Of a stretch of DNA of 64,000 nt, positions 35,101 to 40,869 are shown in pieces. A program made the translations under genes and the position numbers. The notes under the pieces were generated by a model, which saw only the letters and a list, made by a program, of their open reading frames with translations, was not told where the DNA came from and did not search any database. The first letter of the stretch is position 1, and every line of letters begins with the position of its first letter. The stretch is from Nereocystis luetkeana (lineage: Eukaryota > Sar > Phaeophyceae > Laminariales > Laminariaceae). The stretch spans positions 8,607,562-8,671,561 of the forward strand of contig JARUPZ010000020.1 of assembly GCA_031213475.1 (NCBI GenBank). The letters are read 5' to 3'.

Positions 35101-38100
35101 TGTACACAAAAACCTATACATTTCGGTATTTTACTAACAAAATTTGGTCCTATTTATTGTGATCCCGTAGTGAATAGGACCTGCGGTGTACACAAAAACC
35201 TATACATTTCGGTATTTTTACTATTAATAACAAAATTTGGTCCTATTTATTGTGGTCCCATAGTAAATAAGACCTAAGGTATACACAAAACCCTACATAT
35301 TTCGGTATTTTTTTTATTAATAAAAATATTTGGTTTTATTTACTATGGTCCCCCGTAATAACCATTTTTTTTTTTAATCACCCGGCCTTTTTGTAATTTT
35401 CTTCCGGGTTTACCTTAAAAAACGTTTTTTTGTGGCCAGGTAATGGAAATTCTCTGCAACGAGGAGGGCGCCAGAGTGAGCACGGGGCTCTCCCGCTATT
35501 TCGGCGACACCGTGCAGACAATCTCGGAGGCTGTCGTCAACGAGAACACCTTCGCGTCTGCCGCTTACGCCGGGGGTGATGCGCTGCGGCAAGACGGCGA
35601 GCAGCTCCTTCTCTCCGACTTGATAACGCCAGCGCAGGTGGGACAACGGGTTTTTTTTTACAAGTTTTATCATGATTTTGGCGCTTGGTGCTCTGCCGCG
35701 CAGGGGCGCAGCAGGCCTACAGTAAGCTCACAGTTGGTTTAGGGCAGGTTCTAGCTCTTGCTCAGGCCGGTGTTGACTTTGTGCCCCCACGGTTTCGGTG
35801 CTTGATGCCCTTGAGTAGGTCACAGTAGGTCTACGGTAGGCCTACGGTAAGCTCCCAGTAGGTCTACGGTAAGTTCACAGTAGGTCTACAGTAGACCTAC
35901 GGTAAGCTCGCAGTAGATCTACAGTAGGTCTATGGTAAGTTCACCGTAGGTCTACAGCTGGCCTACGGTAAGTTCACAGTAGTTTTCACAGTTGGTCTAC
36001 AGTAGGCCTACGATAAGTTCGCAGTCGGGTTGCAGTAGATTTACAGTCTGTGTGGAAACGCGTGCTCGGTTTCTTCCCCAGGCGGGCGTTGGCTTCGTAG
36101 AACGGTTTCTTCCCCAGACCACGCCAGTCAGAAAGCCGGGAGCGCCTGGTATTCCGGGAGAATGAAGACCCATTCTAAGCTGTCTAAGCTGTCGGCTCAT
36201 GCTGGTGGCGAGACAGCAGGCGAATGTGGCATCCAGCTCTACTGGGCTACCACTCTGGCCTGTACGATAGTACCCGTTTGATACTCATGTCAGAGTCCCA
36301 AAGTTTACTATATTACATGCCACAGTCGCAGAAAGTACTCGAACGCTACTGTATTGATGATTACGAGCATTCATCCAGTGAACGTGGAGACGTGTTATTC
36401 CAAACTTTTTTTCAAACACGTGTTAGTATTTTGTTTGGAAAGTGCGGAGAGTCAGACACGGGCCGTTCGACAGGAAACGGTACATCCTGGGAGACGTTTT
36501 GTTCAAGCCTAGAGGTATTGGTATGTGGAGCTCGCATCACGAACTGGTGGGAGAACCACCGGTACACCGCTTGGAGGCGTTTTTCGAGGTCGTCGCGTCG
36601 GGAGCTTTCGTTTTTTAGGCACCCTATATAGGTTTAACCTAGGGGAATGTTTTTACTTACATGTTTCAGCTCAAGTCGTATTAATAGTATACATACCAGG
36701 GTAACTGAAATCAGAATAGGAAGTTTTACACTCAGCGATCTTCTGGACAAGCCGCGGCTGGGGGTGTCGTCCCTTCTCCCTCCGCCCCTGGTGTAGTACG
36801 TACCTTCCTTTGTGACCATGCCGCGGGTTAAATCATTCAGCGTTCTCACGGCCCGGTTCGATCTGCTGTCAAAATGTTTGGTATACGACTCGCGCATTCT
36901 TCGCGCTTTCGGCGACAGAAAAACAAAATTTCTGAATAAAGTGATGTGCCGATGAATGCTAGGAGAGGGGACGCGCCTAGTATTCTTCCGAGAATTTTCC
37001 GATGCTCCTTTCACCTGAGGAGCTCTGTAGGTACACCACTCTGTACCTAGCTACAATGACCGTTTGCACATAAATATTTTAATACAAATGGTCCTTATGT
37101 TTTGGAACGGAGTGGTACCACCCACAAAGGGTCTTGAAGAAAAAGTACACGCTTGGCCCTTATGGGGCCTCGAACGAAAGCGATCGAAACGATAATGACT
37201 TTGCAGTTGTCAGCTAGCTACGGTCTATTTCAGAAGCAGCGTGGGTGCCTAACAGTGCATCGTACGGGTAGGTAGGGTAGGATCGTGTTGCGCCCGTTGC
37301 TGTACGACTCCTCGCATTCAACCATTGTGACTCTCACAGCAAGTTGGTTCATCAGAGGGGGGGGGAAACAAACTGACGATAACAAAAAAACAGTGACGAG
37401 TAGATATGCACAGATATGCACAGCACCGGCCGCTGCGTGGTCGGGGGGGTCAATACAATGGTTGCTGTTTCGGGTTACCATGGTTGGGTGCATGGAGTCG
37501 TACGGCACGGCCGCGAGAAACGCGATCCTACCTCCTACCCGTACTGCTGGGCGTTCACGCTCAAATGGTTGGTAACACCAGAGTTATCAACCATTGTTTT
37601 GGTCGCTGTCTCGGGCGTCTCGAAGGGGTTATAACCCGATGAGCAAAACTAACCCCGTCGTCGCCTACGAGGTGGTGGTCTTCATTTTGATGGAGAAAAA
37701 CATATTCAAGAGCGCAAAAACGATAAGGCATTGGCTAGGAGTTCCTCAGCTCAGGAGAGCCCCCCCACCAGTGAGAAGCTTGTCGGCCCAAACAGTGCTA
37801 CTCCTATCGTGGCAGGGACGTCTGACAAAAAATAGAATGCTTACACCAGGCGAGATTTTTTCGAGACTGTGCGCAACCGCCAGCGATCGCCCGCAACCGC
37901 CGGCAAGGGTGGCAGTTTACATGCCACTGACCCCCGCAAACGAACTGCTGTCGATGCTAGGCAACTCAGTACCATTCGAAGATATGTATATTTTTACATG
38001 GCAGTCTACCGCCGACCCGTATGTAGCAGCCAAAGTGCTGTCAATGCTACACAACCGTGTAACATCTGCAAAAGGCGAAGCAAGTGTTCCAAGGTTGTCC

Positions 38101-40853
38101 TGGTGGGCGTACGGCATTCACCGGTATCGGTTTTGCCGCCCAGGCTCATCGCCATCGTCAGCGGGTTGTGTCGGGAGCACGTGGGATGTCTCGCGCTTTG
38201 ATGCGTGTCCCCCTGGACCGTGCGGCCACACTGCATGGCGGCAACGGCTGTGCGGAATGGTGCCACGGCGGCACGTGGGACATTTTTTGCAAACGAGTGC
38301 CATACATTCGATGGTGTGCCCTCGACGCATCCGTCACACGCTGCCACTGCTTTTTTGACATTTTCACAGACTTTTCGGGGCTGTTGACCTGCACGTCACA
38401 CAGGAAGAAACACCGCCTCCTGCGCTTGTGGTGCCGCCTTCCTGGTGCGAGTCCCACCCGATGCGTACGGTTGTAGTGCAGCAGGGAGGTGCTATAGTAA
38501 AGTGGCGCGTGGGGCATGACGGGGAGTACGACGCTTTCAATGCTGTGCCTCTAACGCACCCGTCTCCCGCCGGTTCCGCCATCGAAAGCGTTCACAAAAT
38601 GTGCTCTGGTTCTTGACCCGCACAAGCAAGTTGGAATGTACTATTACGGGGGGCCATAGTTAATAGGACCAAATGTTGTTGGTAAAAATGGTTGAATGTA
38701 TAGGTTTTTATGTATACCATAGGTCCTATTAGCTAGGGTCCCCCGTAATAGATGGAAAAGTGCCGGCGTGCGACGGATACGTGGAAGGCGCACCATTGGA
38801 TGTACACCGGAGTATATACTACTCGTTGCAATGCCCCACGCGCAGCTGTATTTCCTCTCTGCTCGACGATCGTCGTGCGAAGGTTTGAGTCACGACGGAA
38901 AGTCGGCACCTTTTGTTGCAGAAGACCGTGTTCTGTTGTGTGGCGTGCACGGGTCAATAACCTGGGGGGTGGGAAACATGTGAATGTATTGGATGGAAGC
39001 GCCAGCGTGTGACGGACGCGCTAGTTGAGGACCAATGCCCCCACCCGGGTAGGGTGGACCGCAACTGGACCGAGTCGGACGGAGAGGCATCATGGCCCAA
39101 GTTTTTGTCAGTGGGTGAGCCCGCGCAAGCCCCACACTCCCCGGAGGAGATGACTCCCCCGAGTGGCTTTCTCCACCTCGCCTGATCATCTCGGGGGGTC
39201 AGGTCGGGCCAACACGCTCGTGCGCCTCTGTGGAATATAGGTGGCAGCAGTCGGTTCTGCTATTTACAGCGGGGGCGACGGGTTGTATTGACACACGGCA
39301 CTAATCTAAAAGTGTGGAAGTGTGGTGAGATTGCCAGCTTGAACCCTGTAACCAATCCGCCGGCGGACATGAAACGAAATCAACCTACAGGCACCCCGTT
39401 GAATGCATGGTACTCGTTGTAGTGTTCCACGAGCCGGTTCACTACCTCGCTCTGCAGACGTTACCCTCGGGCGGTGTGGGTGCCTGCCCAGGGGGGCGAA
39501 GTTGGAGCTGGTCTACCAGGTATCGACAAGTTAGAGCTGGCCTACCAGGTGTCGAATTTGCGTTTTGGGCGGTGGGCTGATGTCCGATGTTGTTGGTACG
39601 CCCATCAGGATGGCCTTGTTAGTCATGTGTCTTTTGCTATTCATAGATGTTCAGAGCGGTGTGCTGGTAGCGGTATGACCATGGATCAGCGGTAGACTGC
39701 CATCCTTGCTGGTGTTGCTGGCGGTGGCGCTGCGAGTGTTCGTGAGGAGACCAAGCCTGTATGTGTCGTTAGGGGGTTCACGTTTAGACCCCTGTTTTCC
39801 AGTTTCCAGCGGCTTCGGGCCACATTCGGGCGGGAGTGCCTACCCTAGATAGATTCAGCCCATCTTGTCCCGCACCTGCTCCTCTCGGGGGATCAGTTCG
39901 GGTCAACATGCTCACGAGCCCCGACATACGTAACTGCAGCCGGTTCTGCTGTCTCAACAGAAGCGACGGGTGTTTAACATCGACACAAGACGCGTATTGT
40001 AAATGCGGAAAGTGTGGTGAGCTCGAGCTCGAGCTTTATTTTTACCAGTCCGCCGAACGTCAACAACGCCACCGACACCAATATCTCGGTTGGTGCTTCA
40101 TATGTTTATACTACGAAGGAGTACGCGCAACCGAAGTATCAGTAGTAGCATCCGCAGCGTGGAAATGTGAGCTATGACGCAACCCTCGATATCGCTGTTA
40201 GAGTCACCCCACGGTCGGGGTTGCACTTTTTGGGCCAAAGGTTTCTGACCAATTGGGCTCCTTAAGTGAGAAACCACCAGTTAGGATCAACAGTTTACTC
40301 GTATATTCGTTTTAGAACTCGCGCATACAAGCGCCGGTCGGGTGGCACGAACGAATTTCTTCCAAGTATTGCATCGGGTGATATATTGAGCTCCTCCTGT
40401 GGGATGGCTCGTCATTCGTTTTCATCATTAATAATACGGATACGGCTCACAAGCACTGCTCGGTTTCAGGTCCGCCGTTTCAATACATTCCGGTACACAA
40501 ATTAATTTGCTACCCTGTTTCGCACCCGCCGTTTGCTCTTATGCTCGACACGCATTTTTCTTTTGCCCGCACACGAGGTCTCGGAGGACGAGATCGACGA
40601 GCTCTGGCGCGTGGGAGTTCTCGACTTCTTGCAGCAGGCAGGGGGGGGCGTTGGATCAGAGGTGGGCGGCCAAGTCATCCCCTGCGACGACGCGTACCTC
40701 TTGGCCAGGTTCGCCGCCGGCATTCGCAGCCCCCGAATAGGGAAGCTGAAGCTCGCGAACCTGAGCGGGTTTGGGTCTTGCTCGCACTGCCCTTTCCCGG
40801 CTCTCCTGGAGAGAGCCGAGGCGGCTGTCTCGGCGGCTGTGCCGATCTCTTGA
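7594..40853 (+). CDS. RecQ-family ATP-dependent DNA helicase (spliced, about 15 exons)
   Basis: This is the full span; exons are listed separately. The predicted protein of about 840 residues is a 3'-5' superfamily 2 helicase of the RecQ family, which unwinds forks and recombination intermediates in the nucleus. Motifs appear in canonical order: motif 0 ([10 protein letters not shown]), Walker A (PTGAGKS), Ia ([10 protein letters not shown]), Ib (YVSPERF), DEAH box (VDEAHCISE + WGHNFRPDY), III ([10 protein letters not shown]), IV, V ([18 protein letters not shown]) and VI ([10 protein letters not shown]). After motif VI there is no obvious four-cysteine zinc site. Next come a winged-helix-like segment and a last exon reminiscent of the C-terminal domain of RecQ4-like or bacterial-type proteins ([10 protein letters not shown]). 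The exact paralogue is not settled. Coding sequence is only about 2.5 kb of 33 kb. The start is uncertain: ATG at 7594, or at 7786 before a poly-serine run. Confidence 0.9.
8176..9593. repeat. Tandem array unit 1 (R-Q-P-P')
   Basis: First unit of a satellite-like array. Segment R starts at 8176 with the hairpin gcgggcggcctacgccgccc. Q starts near 8614, P near 8948, and a second P copy near 9236. The same segments recur in order at 9594, 10632 and 11339. Confidence 0.85.
9594..10631. repeat. Tandem array unit 2 (R-Q-truncated P)
   Basis: R begins at 9594, Q near 10004, P near 10352. P is cut after the ggaaaggcccggcaagtagt motif and runs directly into the next Q. Sequence identity to units 1 and 3 is high by eye, with scattered substitutions and small indels. 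Confidence 0.85.
10632..11338. repeat. Tandem array unit 2b (Q-P, lacks R)
   Basis: Q starts right after the truncated P of the previous unit, and P runs from about 10981 to 11330. No R hairpin segment is present. The missing R and truncated P at the same border suggest one unequal exchange. Confidence 0.8.
11339..12478. repeat. Tandem array unit 3 (R-Q-P)
   Basis: R begins at 11339, Q near 11775, P near 12120. The 3' end differs from the other P copies by insertion of ccaggta after gatcta at 12466-12474, followed by the same agtatgtagttcta found at 11325. This is the cleanest example of the TACCAGGTA microinsertion. Confidence 0.85.
12479..12893. other. Intron sequence, nothing recognised
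   Basis: Single-copy sequence between the satellite array and the retrotransposon fragment. There is a short open frame at 12640-12831 with no motif. Confidence 0.4.
12894..13366 (-). pseudogene. Ty3/gypsy-type integrase fragment (frameshifted)
   Basis: On the minus strand the sequence reads through part of a retroviral-type integrase core: [19 protein letters not shown] (catalytic Asp in the HSDQGTEF context). In a second frame it continues with [17 protein letters not shown], which includes the glutamate of the DDE triad, then the downstream [18 protein letters not shown] motif typical of Ty3/gypsy integrases. At least one frameshift lies near 13200, and the fragment ends at a stop near 12894. 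No reverse transcriptase, gag or LTR is visible nearby, so this is an old, truncated insertion inside RecQ intron 1. Confidence 0.8.
13392..13463. mobile_element. MITE M1, half copy
   Basis: The left terminal repeat and interior (ttacgggggaccatagttaa ... tataggtttttt) are present, but the right half is missing. It abuts unrelated sequence at about 13464. Confidence 0.8.
13464..16120. other. Intron sequence rich in short TA-centred motifs
   Basis: No gene. It has C-rich and GC-palindromic stretches at 14098-14175 (ggcccgcctccggaggcgtg). From about 14800 to 15540 there are many degenerate copies of tactgta, ctacagtag and cagcagtag-like words. TACCWGGTA motifs lie at 14045, 14430 and 15063. Confidence 0.5.
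16125..16221. mobile_element. Poly-C element (family B), truncated copy
   Basis: Matches only the distal part of the family: gtcccggcatcgtagggatg, then gctgccatgcatgacatgaa, then a C15-17 run. It is followed head-to-tail by a longer copy. Confidence 0.75.
16226..16768. mobile_element. Poly-C element (family B), near full copy 1
   Basis: Begins ggttgggttggcgtcg and runs through gctcactacgtgagctagac, gggaatgatcgta, gcctcaaaagcggttcttag, ctggtcggtgaaaacccgac and tctcctatcgagtac, ending in a C tract of about 30. It aligns along its whole length with 34120-34662. No coding capacity. It ends 32 bp before RecQ exon 2. Confidence 0.8.
16801..16965 (+). CDS. RecQ exon 2 (Walker A, motif Ia)
   Basis: Phase 0 to phase 0, 55 codons. 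It encodes the ATP-binding P-loop in the context [14 protein letters not shown], with the catalytic Lys and Ser, and motif Ia ([12 protein letters not shown]). Acceptor tgctcag, donor CAG|GTGATA. The continuation from exon 1 ([11 protein letters not shown]) has the spacing of RecQ homologues. Confidence 0.93.
17028..17140. repeat. (TGC)n-rich intron 2 segment
   Basis: Interrupted CTG/TGC triplets in the short intron between exons 2 and 3. Confidence 0.85.
17183..17269 (+). CDS. RecQ exon 3
   Basis: 29 codons, phase 0 to 0 ([20 protein letters not shown], then nine more residues). Together with exon 2 it reads [15 protein letters not shown], the normal continuation after motif Ia in RecQ helicases. 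Donor CAG|GTGAGA. Confidence 0.92.
17640..17860. repeat. GATCTGTAGATGATC-type repeat (family C), copy 1
   Basis: Shares the ordered words atctcagggcggacag, cctgatatgtttgatctg, ttccctgggtcggatctg and gatgacctactgtagatc with copies at 21.4, 25.9, 41.1, 44.6, 52.8 and 58.7 kb. No coding capacity. Confidence 0.6.
18031..18275. mobile_element. TIR element family D, complete copy
   Basis: The left end gtgtgataagataacacccc with a long C run and an inverted right end (gtccgagggggtgtgttgtc followed by atatcacccgtgtg) define a 245 bp element with imperfect terminal inverted repeats. Its interior carries an agccgattttctct motif shared with the 48.2 kb copy. Non-autonomous. Confidence 0.7.
18660..18800. 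repeat. (GGC)n-rich low complexity
   Basis: Three blocks of GGC triplets embedded in related ggcttatctg words, directly upstream of exon 4. Confidence 0.85.
18879..19007 (+). CDS. RecQ exon 4 (motif Ib, DEAH box)
   Basis: 43 codons, phase 0 to 0. It carries YVSPERF (motif Ib) and ends within motif [13 protein letters not shown]. The aspartate and glutamate of DEAH, which bind Mg and activate water, are both present. Acceptor tcttgcag, donor GAG|GTTAGC. Confidence 0.93.
19065..19174. mobile_element. MITE M1, copy
   Basis: Full palindromic copy. Left end tattacggagggccatagtt, right end gtcccccgtaatag, flanked by TA on both sides. Confidence 0.88.
19259..19405. repeat. (GGGTC)n pentamer tract with inverted half
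   Basis: Runs of gggtcgggtcgggtcggg are followed 60 bp later by the complementary ccgacccggcccgacc. The two halves can pair as a long hairpin. Confidence 0.85.
19783..19894. mobile_element. MITE M1, copy
   Basis: Full copy. Starts tattgcgggggaccatagtt and ends gccccctgtaatag. Interior aaaaaactatatatttaacc. TA target duplication retained. Confidence 0.88.
20429..20530 (+). CDS. RecQ exon 5 (rest of motif II, motif III)
   Basis: 34 codons, phase 0 to 0. It begins [12 protein letters not shown], the invariant aromatic-rich continuation of the RecQ DEAH box, and ends [10 protein letters not shown] (motif III). The split after CISE places an intron inside the aromatic-rich loop. Donor AAG|GTAGGG. 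Confidence 0.93.
20711..20821. mobile_element. MITE M1, copy
   Basis: Full copy, tattacggggggaccatagt to cccccagtaatag. Confidence 0.88.
21350..21720. repeat. Family C repeat, copy 2 (duplicated internally)
   Basis: Contains ggatctctcagggaagattt, gatctgtgtgatctgtatga, ttccttggttgggatctgta and gatgatctgtagatggatca. The tttcctgga segment appears twice, so the copy is internally duplicated. Confidence 0.6.
21925..22850. repeat. Degenerate 75-80 bp tandem repeat
   Basis: Units share ggttattggctaagaccaaa, then attgtcgttttttg, then gtcgctatctctgggtcccg. Identity is low and spacing variable. One unit is interrupted by the MITE at 22569-22684. Confidence 0.6.
22569..22684. mobile_element. MITE M1, copy with TACAGTA interior
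   Basis: Full copy inserted in a tandem-repeat unit. Where sister copies read aatatataggttt, this one reads tatatacagtaggttt, meaning TA has become TACAGTA. Confidence 0.88.
22915..23202 (+). CDS. RecQ exon 6 (start of helicase lobe 2, motif IV)
   Basis: 96 codons, phase 0 to 0. It covers the link to the second RecA-like lobe: [11 protein letters not shown], then FYRPMLNL, motif IV-like [18 protein letters not shown], and [11 protein letters not shown]. An insert of about ten Gly/Ala residues ([10 protein letters not shown]) lies before motif IV. Acceptor ctatag, donor GAG|GTATGC. Confidence 0.92.
23228..23470. mobile_element. Poly-C element (family B), inverted copy
   Basis: Inverted relative to the 16.2 kb copy. 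A G run comes first, then tcatgcacggccgtagccgt, gtcgggttttcaaccgaccc and gcgccaagcgcgaagcgccg. Confidence 0.7.
24591..24712. mobile_element. MITE M1, copy carrying a double CCAGGTA insert
   Basis: Full copy. Sister copies read ataccataggtcc; here the same place reads ccataccaggtaccaggtag, i.e. the TA has gained CCAGGTA twice (24667-24682). Confidence 0.9.
24815..25110. repeat. Tandem repeat, about 115 bp, three units
   Basis: Units share gatggatgaggc, ttctggca, ttggccgct, cctgggtgat and ggaccatcgtgcgtgaggcc. The third unit is partial. Confidence 0.75.
25283..25374. mobile_element. Palindromic MITE family M2, copy
   Basis: Long inverted repeat: cttttagaaccgcagtcccg with ttttggggac, pairing to tgtcccc and cggactgcggtactaaaagg. 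Related copies lie at 46.37, 46.57, 46.66, 58.08 and 61.27 kb. Confidence 0.8.
25617..25766 (+). CDS. RecQ exon 7 (motif V)
   Basis: 50 codons, phase 0. Motif V is complete ([20 protein letters not shown], then [14 protein letters not shown]). The exon must end at QQ for motif VI to join correctly, which puts the donor at CAG|GCACGT: a GC-AG intron. Using the next GT instead would insert Ala-Arg-Arg in front of motif VI. Confidence 0.9.
25860..26320. repeat. Family C repeat, copy 3, with expanded GATCTATCTGTA array
   Basis: A GATA-rich start (25896-25975), then gttgccgagtgaggggcgtc, tttcctgggttggatctgta, then about ten tandem copies of gatgatctatctgta between 26125 and 26290. Confidence 0.75.
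26996..27184 (+). CDS. RecQ exon 8 (motif VI)
   Basis: 63 codons, phase 0 to 0. It begins [17 protein letters not shown]: motif VI with both arginines (arginine finger region). The following segment ([15 protein letters not shown]) is where many RecQ proteins start the zinc-binding module; here only one cysteine is seen. Acceptor gttgcag, donor CAG|GTATGT. Confidence 0.92.
27296..27520. mobile_element. Poly-C element (family B), partial copy
   Basis: Plus orientation. gcctcagaagcggttctcgt, ctgccggtgaccacccgacc, cattgtagggatgcgagggt and a C-rich end are recognisable. Confidence 0.7.
28290..28800. repeat. Degenerate tandem repeat (gccaact / gtcggcgactta)
   Basis: About six units of 80-90 bp sharing cttttctgcctagccaact, then tcggcgacttatcgtcggcc, then aactcacagccctagt. 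They are diverged and of variable length. Confidence 0.7.
28822..29035. mobile_element. MITE M1 outer copy, split by a second M1
   Basis: Outer element: ttacgggggaccgtagtaaa at the left and ttactatggccccccgtaaa at the right. It is interrupted at its internal ttttacTAaaag by the copy at 28891-28996. The right end lies 56 bp upstream of RecQ exon 9. Confidence 0.9.
28891..28996. mobile_element. MITE M1 inner (nested) copy
   Basis: Ends ttacgggggaccatagttaa ... ccatggccccccgtaa, flanked by TA at 28889-28890 and 28997-28998. The intact sequence of sister elements at this position has a single TA, so TA is the duplicated target. Confidence 0.93.
29092..29171 (+). CDS. RecQ exon 9 (3' border uncertain)
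   Basis: Starts after gtgtgcag with [20 protein letters not shown], the helical segment that follows the helicase core. A donor at CC|GTACTT (end 29171) is the only one I see that is phase-compatible with exon 10. However, the following residues TPYFETAD resemble the homologous strand, so the exon may extend to about 29190 and an additional small exon may exist between here and 30529. The frame stays open to 29268. Confidence 0.6.
29303..29440. repeat. (GTT)n/(GTG)n microsatellite
   Basis: Two related blocks of gttgttgttg and ggtggtggtgg triplets with an internal direct repeat (gtcggtgctgttgctg). Confidence 0.9.
29455..29650. repeat. Inverted dispersed repeat, arm 1
   Basis: gaggagctcattatctcact, gaaggaattcgttcgtgcct, acttgtatgcgctagtccta and ggcccgaaaagtgcaacccc are the reverse complement, with substitutions, of 40195-40395 in intron 14 of the same gene. 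Confidence 0.75.
29640..29790. repeat. (GTG)n-rich low complexity
   Basis: Interrupted GTG/GTT triplets. Confidence 0.85.
30391..30476. repeat. (TCCC)n microsatellite
   Basis: About twenty ccct repeats with two interruptions, about 50 bp before RecQ exon 10. Confidence 0.95.
30529..30646 (+). CDS. RecQ exon 10 (winged-helix-like region, first part)
   Basis: Starts with one base that completes a split codon, then [20 protein letters not shown] and [19 protein letters not shown]. With exon 11 it forms a helix-turn-helix-like unit ([27 protein letters not shown]). The acceptor is atgacgcag. Joining to exon 11 requires the donor CAG|GCGAGG, a second GC-AG intron in this gene. The function follows by position: the RQC-like DNA-binding part. 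Confidence 0.8.
31199..31247 (+). CDS. RecQ exon 11 (49-bp microexon)
   Basis: [16 protein letters not shown] plus one base, between acceptor tactctccag and a strong donor CTGG|GTAAGC. It supplies the recognition-helix part of the winged-helix-like fold. It is too short to be found as an ORF; the support is phase agreement on both sides (phase 0 in, phase 1 out). Confidence 0.82.
31643..31707 (+). CDS. RecQ exon 12 (65-bp microexon)
   Basis: The acceptor aaggttttag followed by AG completes a Glu codon with the base left by exon 11, then [20 protein letters not shown] and T. The resulting [18 protein letters not shown] reads as the beta-wing of a winged helix. Donor ACG|GTAGGT, phase 0. Confidence 0.78.
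31868..31902. repeat. (ATC)n microsatellite
   Basis: Eleven near-perfect tca triplets. Confidence 0.95.
32242..32358. mobile_element. MITE M1, copy with CCAGGTA insert
   Basis: Full copy. Sister copies read aacctatatgttt; here aacctaccaggtatatgttt shows CCAGGTA added at the TA (32289-32297). Confidence 0.88.
32909..33013 (+). CDS. RecQ exon 13
   Basis: 35 codons, phase 0 to 0: [20 protein letters not shown] then [15 protein letters not shown]. It is helical and charged. It ends RLDT, which joins VMEIL of exon 14 in the way R/K-LD-x-M does in RecQ4-like proteins (from memory of the family). Acceptor gagagcag, donor ACG|GTGAGA. Confidence 0.82.
33130..33740. repeat. Four tandem copies of a family D element end (about 145-165 bp)
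   Basis: Each unit: atgccttgtgacacgagcac, gccagccgcgattccaatcc, gcacaaccgcctgcaaggat, ctaccgctgacctatgccgt, then caccgggtgataagataaca and caccccctggaaca. Copies start near 33130, 33281, 33430 and 33594. A matching inverted end lies at 33913-33952. Confidence 0.9.
34120..34662. mobile_element. Poly-C element (family B), near full copy 2
   Basis: Collinear with 16226-16768 from ggttgggttggcgtcgattg to tcctatcgagtac and a C24-26 tract. Differences are scattered substitutions and the length of the tttttgtttt segment. Confidence 0.82.
34665..34840 (-). CDS. Possible coding fragment nested in RecQ intron 13
   Basis: Minus-strand frame that reads like real protein: [20 protein letters not shown] then [20 protein letters not shown]. 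It directly abuts the poly-C tail of the family B element. No domain is recognised. It could be a captured exon or a piece of another mobile element. Confidence 0.3.
35066..35360. mobile_element. Tandem trimer of MITE M1
   Basis: Three M1 units in direct orientation. The internal junctions (gtgatcccgtagtgaatagg and gtggtcccatagtaaataag) have lost the terminal G/C runs, so only the outermost ends (ctacggggggccat and ggtcccccgtaata) are complete. Confidence 0.88.
35440..35637 (+). CDS. RecQ exon 14
   Basis: 66 codons, phase 0 to 0: [38 protein letters not shown] and onward to SDLITPAQ. With exon 13 it gives [18 protein letters not shown]...RYFGD, the pattern that ends the conserved region of RecQ4-like and bacterial-type RecQ proteins. 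Donor CAG|GTGGGA. Confidence 0.85.
35815..36045. repeat. Short tandem repeat (ctacggtaagttcacagtaggt)
   Basis: About a dozen degenerate units of 14-22 bp built from acagtaggtctac and cggtaagttc words. Confidence 0.85.
36634..37014 (-). CDS. Hypothetical 126-aa ORF with one membrane segment
   Basis: ATG to stop on the minus strand inside RecQ intron 14. It is basic and Ser/Arg-rich, with a C-terminal hydrophobic stretch [19 protein letters not shown] that could be a single transmembrane helix. A tcacctgaggagctctg word of the family E elements touches its start. No homologue is recognised. It may be a chance ORF. Confidence 0.25.
   Translation of the reverse strand: MKGASENSRKNTRRVPSPSIHRHITLFRNFVFLSPKARRMRESYTKHFDSRSNRAVRTLNDLTRGMVTKEGTYYTRGGGRRDDTPSRGLSRRSLSVKLPILISVTLVCILLIRLELKHVSKNIPLG
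37594..38358 (+). CDS. Hypothetical 254-aa ORF in RecQ intron 14
   Basis: Longest intronic plus-strand frame, with a protein-like middle ([20 protein letters not shown]). It lacks any known motif, and the opposite strand is also open over parts of it. It is listed because of its length only. Confidence 0.2.
   Translation: MFWSLSRASRRGYNPMSKTNPVVAYEVVVFILMEKNIFKSAKTIRHWLGVPQLRRAPPPVRSLSAQTVLLLSWQGRLTKNRMLTPGEIFSRLCATASDRPQPPARVAVYMPLTPANELLSMLGNSVPFEDMYIFTWQSTADPYVAAKVLSMLHNRVTSAKGEASVPRLSWWAYGIHRYRFCRPGSSPSSAGCVGSTWDVSRFDACPPGPCGHTAWRQRLCGMVPRRHVGHFLQTSAIHSMVCPRRIRHTLPLLF
38642..38750. mobile_element. MITE M1, copy
   Basis: Full copy, tattacggggggccatagtt to ggtcccccgtaata. TA flanks. Confidence 0.9.
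40195..40395. repeat. Inverted dispersed repeat, arm 2
   Basis: Reverse complement of 29455-29650: cccacggtcggggttgcact, ggctccttaagtgagaaacc, gcgcatacaagcgccggtcg and gaacgaatttcttccaagta. Confidence 0.75.
40578..40853 (+). CDS. RecQ exon 15 (terminal, C-terminal domain)
   Basis: 91 codons and TGA, phase 0 from acceptor cccgcacacgag. Begins [20 protein letters not shown]. After a Gly-rich turn it has [20 protein letters not shown] and ends in an Ala/Glu-rich helix. The [10 protein letters not shown] segment resembles the short C-terminal domain that ends RecQ4-like and bacterial-type RecQ proteins; this comes from recollection of the family pattern. Part of this exon is duplicated just downstream. 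Confidence 0.78.
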   Translation, partial: VSEDEIDELWRVGVLDFLQQAGGGVGSEVGGQVIPCDDAYLLARFAAGIRSPRIGKLKLANLSGFGSCSHCPFPALLERAEAAVSAAVPIS

Positions 40854-40869
40854 GAAGGGTTGTTGCTGT

